Positions 24,012-32,063 of a DNA stretch of 36,643 nt are shown in pieces. The stretch comes from CAZLXG01 sp964563585 (GTDB taxonomy: Bacteria > Bacteroidota > Bacteroidia > Flavobacteriales > Flavobacteriaceae), in assembly GCA_964563585.1 (NCBI GenBank), contig CAZLXG010000016.1:1-36643 (forward strand), written 5' to 3'. The position numbers were made by a program, and so were the translations under genes. Below the pieces are notes generated by a model. The model was not told the DNA's origin and did no database searches. It saw nothing but the letters and a program-made list of their open reading frames with translations. Positions within the stretch are counted from its first letter, which is position 1; each line of letters opens with the position of its first letter.

Positions 24012-24911
24012 TTGAATTTTAAATCTATAGCTATCAAAACAAATACAAATTTTCACTCAAAAAACAAGTATAAATTAGGATATGATTTAGATGCGTTGTG
24101 TAAAATACATTCAGATTTAATACCTTTTGTATTTGTAAATAAATACGAAACAAAAACCATTGATTTTGCAAAGCCAGAAGCCGTAAAAGCACTTAATACA
24201 GCTTTATTAATTAAGTATTATAATATTAAGTTTTGGGAATTTCCAGATAATAACTTATGCCCGCCAATTCCAGGACGTGTAGATTACATTCATCATATAG
24301 CTACTTTGCTGAAGAACTCTAAAATTAATGATAACATAAGTGTTTTAGATATTGGGGCAGGTGCAAGCTGCATTTATCCTATTTTAGGAAACTCTGAATA
24401 TAATTGGAATTTTGTGGGAACTGATATTGATGAAAAATCTTTGCAATATGCTCAAAAAATTATTAATAAAAATGAATTAAGTAATTCTATTACTTTACGA
24501 CTACAATCAAATAGCTCACAAATATTTAAAGGTGTTTTAAATGAAACGGATGCGTTTTCAGTTTCAATATGCAATCCGCCATTTTACAAATCTGAAGAAG
24601 AAGCTTTAGAGTCAACAACTCGAAAATTAAAGGGTTTAAATAAGGCAGAAGGTAAGCCAGTTAGAAACTTTGCGGGAACACACAGCGAGCTATGCTATAA
24701 AGGCGGTGAAAAAGCCTTTATTCATAATTATTTATATGAAAGCTCTTTGTATAAAAATCAATGTATTTGGTTTACAACTTTGGTGTCTAAAAAAGATTTA
24801 GTAAAAGGTATGTATGTGTCTTTAAAAAAGTTAGGAGCTACCAATATAAAAACCATTAATATGGGACACGGCAACAAAACATCGCGTATTGTAGCGTGGA
24901 CTTTTAAGTAA
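24012..24911 (+). CDS. rlmF: 23S rRNA (adenine-1618-N6)-methyltransferase (299 aa)
   Basis: A SAM-dependent enzyme that methylates A1618 of 23S rRNA. FHSKNKYKLGYDLDAL (14-29) matches the family start. WEFPDNNLCPPIPGRVDYIHH near 76-96 is the diagnostic block. VLDIGAGASCIYP near 112-124 is the SAM-binding loop. SICNPPFYKSEEE near 185-197 is the NPPF catalytic motif. There is no ATG upstream in frame; TTG at 24012 is the best initiator, though a TAATTTTG promoter-like string overlaps it (24007-24014), so the exact start is uncertain. Confidence 0.92.
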   Translation: MNFKSIAIKTNTNFHSKNKYKLGYDLDALCKIHSDLIPFVFVNKYETKTIDFAKPEAVKALNTALLIKYYNIKFWEFPDNNLCPPIPGRVDYIHHIATLLKNSKINDNISVLDIGAGASCIYPILGNSEYNWNFVGTDIDEKSLQYAQKIINKNELSNSITLRLQSNSSQIFKGVLNETDAFSVSICNPPFYKSEEEALESTTRKLKGLNKAEGKPVRNFAGTHSELCYKGGEKAFIHNYLYESSLYKNQCIWFTTLVSKKDLVKGMYVSLKKLGATNIKTINMGHGNKTSRIVAWTFK

Positions 24912-24916
24912 TTAAC

Positions 24917-24955
24917 GTCATTTCGAAGAGTTTTTCACGACGTGGTAATCTGCCC
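24917..24955 (+). repeat. Dispersed GTCATTNCGA...ACGTGGTAATC repeat, copy B
   Basis: Starts GTCATTTCGAAGAG and runs to ACGTGGTAATCTGCC, directly after the rlmF stop. It matches copy A (18655-18700) at both ends with a different centre. Its right end enters the 55-bp duplicated flank of the assembly gap. Confidence 0.65.
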
Positions 24956-25154
24956 GTTATTAATTTAAATACATATTAAAATTACTTTTTATTGACGTTN
25001 NNNNNNNNNNNNNNNNNNNNNNNNNNNNNNNNNNNNNNNNNNNNNNNNNNNNNNNNNNNNNNNNNNNNNNNNNNNNNNNNNNNNNNNNNNNNNNNNNNNG
25101 TAATCTGCCCGTTATTAATTTAAATACATATTAAAATTACTTTTTATTGACGTT
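24945..25154. other. Assembly gap of 100 N between two identical 55-bp flanks
   Basis: Bases 25000-25099 are exactly 100 N. The 55 bases before them (24945-24999) are identical to the 55 bases after them (25100-25154). This pattern is what two contigs overlapping by a k-mer of 55 look like after scaffolding. The true sequence is then probably a single copy with no gap, or an unresolved short repeat. No gene is visible here. Confidence 0.85.
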
Positions 25155-25163
25155 TTATTTATG

Positions 25164-25190
25164 AGGTTGCTTCGTTGCACTCGCAATGAC
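25164..25190 (-). repeat. Fragment of the dispersed GTCATTNCGA repeat, inverted
   Basis: On the minus strand it reads GTCATTGCGAGTGCAACGAA and on to GCAACCT, the opening half of the repeat family. It lies in inverted orientation to copy B across the gap and abuts the DUF2490 stop codon (25192-25194). Confidence 0.6.
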
Positions 25191-25191
25191 G

Positions 25192-25866
25192 TTATATGTT
25201 ATTCTTCTTTATATGATTTGTTTTAATGAAAATACCAATTTGTAATCGGTGTAAATTCAATTTGTTTTTTTTCTGATTTAAATATCCAATTTGAATATTA
25301 CTAGATTTGGAAATATTAATACCTAAAGCACTATAGAATCTGTTTTCGGTATTTATATCATTTTCTATAGTTGATAGAATTTCATTATTTAAACGAATAA
25401 ATAAGTTTTTATTTAGCTTGATTTTTGTTCCAATTCGGTAACGCAATCGATGACTTGTTTTGTTTGATTCTGGTTTATTAAAAAATCGTTGTTCCGTTCT
25501 AAACCGATGATCTATAGAGAGTGTTTTTATTTTGTGTTTGAACGCAATTTGTTCATATAACCGATTTTCAAAAGTGTGAGCTGTATTTGTGTTGTAACCA
25601 CTATCAATGTCTGCAAAACCATAAGATATGGTTACCGTAAATTTTGATGAAATATGATAATTTATTCCTGTGTTTAATAATAAGAAATTAAAGTTTTCAC
25701 CAATTTCATATTGCCATATTTGTGCATAGGTGTTAATGCTTATTTTTTCAGAAACTCGATGGTTACCTGAGTAGGTAAGCCATGTTCCAGTTTTGTTTTC
25801 AGGGCTAGATTGGGCACAAGAAATTGTAATGCTAAGACTAATAATCAAAGCGATATAATACTTCAT
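25192..25866 (-). CDS. DUF2490 outer-membrane-like protein (224 aa)
   Basis: A Bacteroidota family of predicted small beta-barrels. The signal peptide is MKYYIALIISLSITISCAQS. The mature part has GTWLTYSGNHRVSEKISINT, alternating polar/hydrophobic strands, RTEQRFF near 122-128, SHRLRYRIGTKI near 137-148 and a closing strand HRLQIGIFIKTN. The R-x-E-Q-R and R-x-R-Y-R patterns are characteristic of DUF2490. Function is unknown. It lies downstream of pckA but after a terminator, so it is probably a separate unit. Confidence 0.82.
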   Translation of the reverse strand: MKYYIALIISLSITISCAQSSPENKTGTWLTYSGNHRVSEKISINTYAQIWQYEIGENFNFLLLNTGINYHISSKFTVTISYGFADIDSGYNTNTAHTFENRLYEQIAFKHKIKTLSIDHRFRTEQRFFNKPESNKTSHRLRYRIGTKIKLNKNLFIRLNNEILSTIENDINTENRFYSALGINISKSSNIQIGYLNQKKNKLNLHRLQIGIFIKTNHIKKNNI

Positions 25867-25882
25867 TAGTATATATTAGAAT

Positions 25883-25917
25883 GAAAAATAAAGGGAGTTC
25901 TAAAAAGAACTCCCTTT
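25883..25917 (-). terminator. Intrinsic terminator of pckA
   Basis: A 12-bp inverted repeat (25890-25901 and 25906-25917) with an AAAA loop, GC-rich for this genome. On the minus strand it starts 12 bp past the pckA stop and is followed by TATTTTTC. Confidence 0.8.
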
Positions 25918-25929
25918 AATAAGAACCTA

Positions 25930-27552
25930 TTAAAAGTGTTCGTGTAAGTGATGATGTTCATCAATTAATGGCCCACCTTCAATAATTTGTTCAGATGCTT
26001 GATGAGAAAATTTTTCAAAATTTAAGTGGAATGAGTGAGCTAATTGAATAGCTTTACCCACATAAGCACCTTTTTGTAACCAAGTATTCATTGGGTCTAA
26101 TATTTCTGTTGGAACACCTGGGCAATATTTAGGCATGTGTAATCCGAAAATAAAATTTTGATCGTAATCTACTTCATCTAAGTCACCATTAAGTATTGCA
26201 GTAATCATTGCTCTTGTATATTTTAATTTTATACGAGAACCAACTCCGTAAGGTCCAGCACTCCAACCTGTGTTAATTAGCCAAACATTTACTCCAGCTT
26301 CTGTCATTTTTTTACTTAACATTTCACCATAAACCGTTGGGTGTAAAGGCATAAATGGTTCGCCAAAACAAGCTGAGAATGATGGTACAGGTTCTGTAAT
26401 ACCAGCTTCGGTTCCTGCAACTTTTGCAGTATAACCAGAAATAAAGTGGTATGCAGCTTGACCAGGCGTTAGTTTTGATACTGGAGGTAAAACTCCAAAA
26501 GCATCACAGGTTAAGAAAAAAATATTTTTAGGATTATTAGCATATAAAGTTTCTTGAATATTATTAATATGATAAATTGGATAACTTACACGTGTGTTTT
26601 GTGTAATGCTAAAATCTTCATAATCTGGTTCGTTATTATCTTTTAATACTATGTTTTCAAGTAAAGCACCGGGTTTTATAGCTCTAAAAATGTCTGGTTC
26701 TTTTTCTTCTGATAAGTCAATCACTTTTGCATAACAACCACCTTCAAAGTTGAAAATAGTATTATCTGCAGTCCAACCATGTTCATCATCGCCAATTAAT
26801 TTTCTGTCTGGGTCTGCAGAAAGTGTTGTTTTTCCTGTACCTGATAATCCAAAGAAAATTGCAGTATCTCCTTTTTTACCAACATTAGCAGAACAGTGCA
26901 TTGGTAACACATTTCTTTCTACAGGTAAAATTAAATTTAAAGCAGAGAAAATACCTTTCTTTATTTCGCCTGTGTAAGCAGATCCACCAATTAAAGCTAT
27001 TTTTTCAGTGAAGTTTATAACTGAAAAATTACCTTGACGAATACCATAGTCACTAGGGTTTGGGCAAACATAATCTGGAGCGCAAAGCACTAACCAATCT
27101 TCATTAAAATTTTCTAATTCTTTTTCACTAGGTCTTAAAAACATATTAAAAACAAACAGGTTAGACCATGGTAATTCGGTAACTGTTCTAATATTAGTTT
27201 TAAATTCTGGCTCGGCACATACGTAACCATCTCTAATATAAATTTCTTTTCCAGAAAGGTAGTTAGTTACTTCATCCTTAAGTTTGTTAAAGTTCTCTGA
27301 TGAAATAGGTTTATTTACTTTTCCCCACCAAACTTTATCACTAGTATATTCATCTTTTACAATAAAACGATCTTGTGGAGACCTTCCTGTAAATTTTCCA
27401 GTATTAATTGCTAAAGTACCGTTTGCTGTTTCTTTACCCATTCCTTTATCAACTGTAATTTTCTGAAGTGTTTCAGGTGATAAATTCCAATGTGCATTGA
27501 CATCTTTTAAACCATACTGTCCTAAATCTGTATTAGTTTTTGATTTATTCAT
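25930..27552 (-). CDS. pckA: Phosphoenolpyruvate carboxykinase (ATP), 540 aa
   Basis: Turns oxaloacetate and ATP into PEP, CO2 and ADP; the entry step of gluconeogenesis. The kinase-1a P-loop is GLSGTGKTTLSADP (235-248), and the metal-binding motif GDDEHGW follows at 254-260. R58 lies in TGRSPQDRF and the substrate loop in LPMHCSANVG near 216-225. Length is normal for the ATP form. It lies 39 bp downstream of the SLC13 gene on the same strand with no terminator between, so the two may be co-transcribed. Confidence 0.97.
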   Translation of the reverse strand: MNKSKTNTDLGQYGLKDVNAHWNLSPETLQKITVDKGMGKETANGTLAINTGKFTGRSPQDRFIVKDEYTSDKVWWGKVNKPISSENFNKLKDEVTNYLSGKEIYIRDGYVCAEPEFKTNIRTVTELPWSNLFVFNMFLRPSEKELENFNEDWLVLCAPDYVCPNPSDYGIRQGNFSVINFTEKIALIGGSAYTGEIKKGIFSALNLILPVERNVLPMHCSANVGKKGDTAIFFGLSGTGKTTLSADPDRKLIGDDEHGWTADNTIFNFEGGCYAKVIDLSEEKEPDIFRAIKPGALLENIVLKDNNEPDYEDFSITQNTRVSYPIYHINNIQETLYANNPKNIFFLTCDAFGVLPPVSKLTPGQAAYHFISGYTAKVAGTEAGITEPVPSFSACFGEPFMPLHPTVYGEMLSKKMTEAGVNVWLINTGWSAGPYGVGSRIKLKYTRAMITAILNGDLDEVDYDQNFIFGLHMPKYCPGVPTEILDPMNTWLQKGAYVGKAIQLAHSFHLNFEKFSHQASEQIIEGGPLIDEHHHLHEHF

Positions 27553-27591
27553 TTTGATTTCATTTTTAAAGGTTCCTATTAATAATTTTAT

Positions 27592-29430
27592 TTAAAATGG
27601 CCATATTATTGGCACGAGTATTAGTGTAATAATGAAAAACATAAGAAGTAAAGGTGCTCCTACTTTTAAGTAGTTTATAAATTTATATCCACCAGCTGTC
27701 ATAACCATAGCATTGGTTGTAGTGCCTATTGGTGTTAAAAAAGCGGTTGAAGCACTTACTGCTACTACAATCATAAAAGGTTCGGGTGATAGATTTAATG
27801 ACCCTGCTGCTAATATGGCTATCGGTGCCATTAATACAGCTGTAGCAGAATTATTGATAACTTGACTAAATGTTGTGGTTAGCAGAAATATGCCTCCTAA
27901 TAGTAGTATTGGATGTACAGAACCCAAATATTTTACTAATTCGTTGGCTATAACTTGTGCAGTACCAGTTTTTTGTAAAGCAATACCCATTGGTATCATC
28001 GCTGCAATCATAACTATACTGCTCCAGCTAATACCTTTATATGCTTTTGATATTGGTACACAGCCTGTTAATAGAATGATTCCTGCTGAAATTAAAGCAG
28101 CTATTGCACCTGGCACAACTTTAAAAACCATAAAGCCAATCATTAATAACAATGCTCCTAAAGCGATATATGATTTTGAATTAAGGCTTTCAACATTTTT
28201 AGCCATTCCTTCAGGACTGCCACATATTACTAAGTTTTCGTGTTGTTTTTTTAAATCGTCAATATGTTCCCAAGTACCACGAATTAAAAAGGCATCACCA
28301 ACTTTTACATTAATTTCTTTTTCTAGTAGAGGTTTATTGTTTCTTGAAGCTGCTAATAATTGTATACCATATCTTTTAAAGTATTCGCCTAATTTATATT
28401 TTCTTCCAACTAAAATAGAATTTGGGTTTACTATAACTTCGGTCATTCCAACCTCTTGATTTATAAGATTGTGCTTCAACTCATCTGTAATAGGCTCTAA
28501 AGGTAGAAGACCTAATCTAAAAGTTATCATTAGTTTATTAATAGCTTCAGTTTCACCTTTTACAGTTATAATATCATGATAAAATAACTCGGTTGATTGA
28601 TTAGGGAATTCTTCAAAAGCATGAATGCCTTTCAATACGTTTGGATGTCTTCTTTTTATTCGAATAATGGTTATCCCATATTCTTTTTTTAATTGCCAAT
28701 CTTCAATTTTGGTATTAATAAGTGGTGATAACGACCTGATACGTAATCTGTAATAATCATCATTAATTTTATAAGCTTCAATCCATTTATGTAATGTGGT
28801 TTCAATATTTACAGGCTTATTATTTGTCTTGTTTTTTGGTAATAATTTATATCCTATATATCTAAAATATAGTATAGCAACTATTAGTAATGGAATACCA
28901 ATAAGTCCAAATTCAAAAAATGAAAATTCTTCAAATCCAGCATCGACTAAAGCATTGCTAGCAATAATATTTGGTGGCGTACCAGTAAGTGTTAATAAAC
29001 CACCTGTGTTAGAGCCAAAAGCAACTGGCATTAGCATTTTTGATGGTAGCGTGCCAATACTCCAAGCAGACGAAATAGTAAGTGGCATTAAAGTAGCTAC
29101 GGTTCCTGTATTACTTACAAAACCGGATAAAACACCTGCGCCCAAAGTTATAATTACAAGTAGTTTAGGTACACTTTTTCCTGCCCATTCTACAAATTTC
29201 TTACCAGCCATAGCTGTCCAGCCTGTTTGGGCAATACCTTCTCCAATTATAAAAAGAGCAGCAATCATAATTACTGTTGGGTTGCTAAATCCACTTAAGG
29301 TTTCTTTAGTATCTAAAATCCCTGTTAAAAACAGGCTTATCATAGAAATTAGCGCTACAATATCTGGTGTAAATTTTCCCCAGATAAAGAGACTAATTAT
29401 TATAACTAAAATGAAAAGCATTAAATACAT
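27592..29430 (-). CDS. SLC13/DASS-family transporter with two TrkA-C domains (612 aa)
   Basis: A divalent-anion:Na+ symporter-type membrane protein of the CitT/SLC13 fold. N-terminal helices (about 1-190) contain SNTGTVATLMPL and TGTPPNIIAS, the first of two SNT-type anion/Na+ motif regions; the second is NNSATAVLMAP and TPIGTTTNAMVM in the C-terminal half. Between about 205 and 395 are two soluble TrkA-C (RCK_C) domains, as in bacterial sulfate/dicarboxylate members. Substrate cannot be decided between sulfate, succinate or citrate. The adjacent pckA makes a C4-dicarboxylate attractive, but that is inference. Confidence 0.85.
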   Translation of the reverse strand: MYLMLFILVIIISLFIWGKFTPDIVALISMISLFLTGILDTKETLSGFSNPTVIMIAALFIIGEGIAQTGWTAMAGKKFVEWAGKSVPKLLVIITLGAGVLSGFVSNTGTVATLMPLTISSAWSIGTLPSKMLMPVAFGSNTGGLLTLTGTPPNIIASNALVDAGFEEFSFFEFGLIGIPLLIVAILYFRYIGYKLLPKNKTNNKPVNIETTLHKWIEAYKINDDYYRLRIRSLSPLINTKIEDWQLKKEYGITIIRIKRRHPNVLKGIHAFEEFPNQSTELFYHDIITVKGETEAINKLMITFRLGLLPLEPITDELKHNLINQEVGMTEVIVNPNSILVGRKYKLGEYFKRYGIQLLAASRNNKPLLEKEINVKVGDAFLIRGTWEHIDDLKKQHENLVICGSPEGMAKNVESLNSKSYIALGALLLMIGFMVFKVVPGAIAALISAGIILLTGCVPISKAYKGISWSSIVMIAAMIPMGIALQKTGTAQVIANELVKYLGSVHPILLLGGIFLLTTTFSQVINNSATAVLMAPIAILAAGSLNLSPEPFMIVVAVSASTAFLTPIGTTTNAMVMTAGGYKFINYLKVGAPLLLMFFIITLILVPIIWPF

Positions 29431-29540
29431 AATATTTTATAATTGTTTATTAGTTTTGATTTATACAATAGATTATATTCATATGACATATTGTTTGTTT
29501 TAATTATATGATAAAGTTACTATTGATAGGGTTGATGATT

Positions 29541-29556
29541 TATGACGAATGTCATA
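29541..29556. promoter_or_regulatory. Dyad in the SLC13-bshB1 divergent region, possible operator
   Basis: TATGAC-GAAT-GTCATA is a perfect 6-bp dyad with a 4-nt centre, the spacing of many helix-turn-helix operators. A related half (ATATGACAT) lies at 29481-29489 and is a 9-bp inverted match to 29549-29557. The dyad lies about 110 bp upstream of the SLC13 start and 150 bp upstream of bshB1. The rest of the 276-bp region is AT-rich without a clear TANNTTTG box. Confidence 0.35.
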
Positions 29557-29706
29557 TTTTTACACCTCTAATAACTTTTTAATTATTATTATAATCAGCC
29601 ATAAAATAATAGAGATAATGTTTGCGAAAACGTATTCGTAATATTGAGTTTTTAAGTAATTCGGTTCTTTTTTATAAATTTAGATTTTAAAAATAAATAA
29701 ACATAG

Positions 29707-30423
29707 ATGAAATTAGATATTTTGGCTATTGGAGCACATCCAGATGACGTAGAATTAGGTTGCGGAGCTACCATTGCAAAGGAAATTGCAAACGGTAAAA
29801 AAGTAGGTGTAATTGATTTAACTCGTGGCGAATTAGGTACTCGTGGTACAGCAGAAACTAGAGGTGTTGAATCTGAAAATGCTGCCGAAATACTTGGGGT
29901 TTCAGTTAGAGAAAATATGGGGTTTGCTGATGGCTTTTTTATTAATGACAAACAGCATCAAATTGAAATTATTAAAATGATTCGCAAATACAAACCAGAA
30001 ATTGTTATTTGTAACGCGATAGATGATAGACATATTGACCACAGTAAAGGAAGTAAATTAGTAAGTGATGCTTGTTTTTTAAGTGGACTTATTAAAATTG
30101 AAACTGAAGTAGAAGAGGCATCACAAGAACCATGGAGACCAAAGCATGTATATCATTATATACAATGGAAAAATATAGAGCCCGATTTTGTTGTTGATGT
30201 TTCTGGGTTTATGGCTGTTAAAATAAAATCTGTTTTAGCATATAAAACACAGTTTTATGATGAAACTAGTAAAGAGCCTGAAACACCTATTTCTAGTAAA
30301 AATTTTACTGATAGTATTGAGTATAGAGCTAGAGATTTAGGGCGTTTAATAGGCGTAAAGCATGCAGAAGGTTTTACAGTTGAACGTTATGTGGCTGTAG
30401 ATAGTTTATATGATTTAAAATAG
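29707..30423 (+). CDS. bshB1: Bacillithiol biosynthesis deacetylase BshB1 (238 aa)
   Basis: Removes the acetyl group from GlcNAc-malate to give GlcN-malate, the second step of bacillithiol synthesis. A PIG-L/LmbE fold: IGAHPDDVELGCGA (8-21; zinc ligands H11, D14), TRGELGTRGT (39-48) and the third ligand H112 in DDRHIDHSKG (106-115). The length and the GELGTRGT and YKTQFYDE segments fit the BshB1 subgroup. It is cytosolic, unlike the secreted PIG-L protein at 12670-15195. bshA and bshC are not in this window. Confidence 0.93.
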   Translation: MKLDILAIGAHPDDVELGCGATIAKEIANGKKVGVIDLTRGELGTRGTAETRGVESENAAEILGVSVRENMGFADGFFINDKQHQIEIIKMIRKYKPEIVICNAIDDRHIDHSKGSKLVSDACFLSGLIKIETEVEEASQEPWRPKHVYHYIQWKNIEPDFVVDVSGFMAVKIKSVLAYKTQFYDETSKEPETPISSKNFTDSIEYRARDLGRLIGVKHAEGFTVERYVAVDSLYDLK

Positions 30424-30444
30424 TTTGAAAATATTATAAAAGTC

Positions 30445-30476
30445 TTTGTAGATAAGATTGAAATAAATTACATTTG
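30445..30476 (+). promoter_or_regulatory. Promoter of tRNA-His
   Basis: TTTG (30445-30448), 20 nt, TACATTTG (30469-30476): a full match to the Bacteroidota -33/-7 consensus, about 27 bp before the tRNA. Confidence 0.8.
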
Positions 30477-30503
30477 CACACGCATTAAAAATGCAAGTTA
30501 CAT

Positions 30504-30578
30504 GGTGGTTGTAGCTCAGTTGGTTAGAGCATTGGTTTGTGGTACCAAGGGTCGCCGGTTCGAATCCGGTCTTCCACC
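30504..30578 (+). tRNA. tRNA-His (GTG anticodon)
   Basis: Cloverleaf with an encoded extra G at -1 (30504) opposite C73, as expected for tRNA-His. The D-stem is GCTC/GAGC, the anticodon loop TTGTGGT, the T-stem GCCGG/CCGGT and the T-loop TTCGAAT. CCA is not encoded. The acceptor stem has two adjacent U-U oppositions (5-68 and 6-67). It has its own promoter and terminator. Confidence 0.93.
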
Positions 30579-30586
30579 CAAAAAGT

Positions 30587-30619
30587 AAAAGCCTTTCAAG
30601 AAATTGAAAGGCTTTTTTT
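30587..30619 (+). terminator. Intrinsic terminator of tRNA-His
   Basis: A 13-bp inverted repeat (30587-30599 and 30604-30616) with a GAAA loop, then T to 30619. Confidence 0.88.
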
Positions 30620-30641
30620 GGTTAGTATAGTTTAATACTGT

Positions 30642-30977
30642 TTATTTTGGTTGAGTAACAAATTCATTTTTATGTTCTCGAATATATTTGATTCTTAACT
30701 CACTTATTTTTTCAATTTCTCCTAAACTGTAAAATTCACTATCTAAACTGTTTAAAGGGGTTTCTTTATATGATTCACTAAAACCTTCAATAGTTCCATT
30801 ATCAAATTTCAGCCATTTTAGCATATTGTCCACTTGAGTTAAAATAGAATTGATTAAATCCACCGTTATATACTTTTCCTTCAATTATCCAAGTTGACCA
30901 AAATAATTGTTGACCGATGGTTAACTTTTGTATGTTTTTCAACTTATTTTTGTAATCATCTCTTATATTATCAAAAA
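30642..30977 (-). pseudogene. Decayed DMP19-like (DUF4375) gene
   Basis: Two minus-strand frames carry pieces of one family. Upstream frame: LTIGQQLFWSTWIIEGKVYN, then GGFNQFYFNSSGQYAKMAE, then a TGA at 30802-30804. This is the DMP19/DUF4375 N-terminal core with its GGFxQF motif. The second frame gives FDNGTIEGFSESYKE, NSLDSEFYSL and ELRIKYIREHKNEF, the C-terminal part, to a stop at 30642. The helices that normally lie between are missing, so an internal deletion with frameshift broke the gene. No start codon is found before the M28 gene stop at 30978. An apparent TTG-started ORF from 30884 is the wrong frame at its beginning. DMP19 of Neisseria is a DNA-mimic protein; function in this lineage is unknown. 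Confidence 0.7.
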
Positions 30978-32000
30978 TTACTTTTTATCAACCACAATTC
31001 TCTCATCACGGTTTGCCAATTCCCAAGCGGTATGGAAAACCAAACGTGTACGAGTTTCTAATAAATCGTATTCAATTTTATCTGGAGTATCCGATGGTCT
31101 ATGATAATCGGCATGCGTACCATTAAAATAAAATATTACTGGAATGTTATTTTTTGCAAAATTATAATGGTCTGAACGATAGTAAAAACGATTTGGGTCG
31201 TTTTCATCATTATAAGTATAATCAAATTCCATTTTAAAGTATTTTTCGTTTATTGCTTCGGAAATATTGTGTAGTTCTGTGCTTAACTTATCAGCTCCAA
31301 TTAAGTACAAATAGTTTCTATTGTCTTCATGTTTTGGGTCTACACGACCAATCATATCAATATTTAAATCAGCCACAGTATTTGCTAGTGGGAAAATAGG
31401 GTCGACATCTGCGTAATATTTAGAACCAAATAACCCAATTTCTTCAGCTGTAACGTGTAAAAATAGTATAGAACGTTTAGGCCCGTTTCCTTTATCAGCG
31501 GCAGCTTTAAAAGCTTCTGCAATTTCTAAAACAGCAACAGTACCAGAACCATCATCATCTGCACCATTATTAATGTCTCCGTTTTTTGAAATTCCAATAT
31601 GGTCTAAATGCGCAGATATAACTATAATTTCGTCTGGTTTTTCTGTGCCTTTTAAAAAGGCTACTACATTTTCTGACGATGCTTTTGCTCTACCATTAAA
31701 GAATTCTTTTGGGATTTCTTGAAAATAATCACCTTCAGCAATTGGTGATGGTAATCCAATGTTTACATAATGATTTTTTATAAATTCAATAGCTTTTTTC
31801 TGTCCAGGTTCTCCAGTTTTTCTACCTTCAAATTCATCTGAAGCATACGTGTAAAGCGCGTCTTTTAATTCGCTTGCGGTAATAGTTTTAGCATATTCTA
31901 AAACAGTGTCTGCATTGTTTTTTGTTGTTGATTTCTCTTGAGAAGTACCACATGCTACTACTAAAAAACCAGTGCATAAAAGGAATGTTATTTTTTTCAT
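30978..32000 (-). CDS. M28-family metallopeptidase, lipoprotein (340 aa)
   Basis: A zinc aminopeptidase-type enzyme. A lipoprotein signal MKKITFLLCTGFLVVACGTS has the lipobox VACG, so it should be anchored in the periplasm or outer membrane. Metal and catalytic motifs in order: ISAHLDHIG, NGADDDGSGT, HVTAEEIGLFG, LNIDMIGR and, near the C-terminus, the final His in NGTHADYHRPSDTPDKI. All ligands are present. It is a close paralogue of the next gene upstream on the same strand. Confidence 0.9.
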   Translation of the reverse strand: MKKITFLLCTGFLVVACGTSQEKSTTKNNADTVLEYAKTITASELKDALYTYASDEFEGRKTGEPGQKKAIEFIKNHYVNIGLPSPIAEGDYFQEIPKEFFNGRAKASSENVVAFLKGTEKPDEIIVISAHLDHIGISKNGDINNGADDDGSGTVAVLEIAEAFKAAADKGNGPKRSILFLHVTAEEIGLFGSKYYADVDPIFPLANTVADLNIDMIGRVDPKHEDNRNYLYLIGADKLSTELHNISEAINEKYFKMEFDYTYNDENDPNRFYYRSDHYNFAKNNIPVIFYFNGTHADYHRPSDTPDKIEYDLLETRTRLVFHTAWELANRDERIVVDKK

Positions 32001-32063
32001 TTGATTAATTTATTTTAAAATACGATATTACAAAAATGATTTGTTAAACGATTAGTTTTCAAT

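Noticed and set aside
24945..25154. Tandem 55-bp direct repeat as a biological feature
   Set aside because: Exactly 100 N between two exact 55-bp copies is better explained by overlapping contig ends than by a real repeat.
27875..28459. 194-codon plus-strand ORF opposite the SLC13 gene
   Set aside because: Same reason: antisense of conserved helices and TrkA-C domains, no own start context or recognisable motif.
28796..29503. 235-codon plus-strand ORF opposite the SLC13 gene
   Set aside because: It is the antisense shadow of a clear membrane transporter; its composition (Pro/Ile/Ser rich) mirrors the transporter codons and no family features appear.
30825..30884. N-terminus of an 80-residue protein started by TTG at 30884
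   Set aside because: The other frame over the same bases encodes the GGFNQF core of a DMP19-like protein, so this stretch is the wrong frame of a pseudogene.
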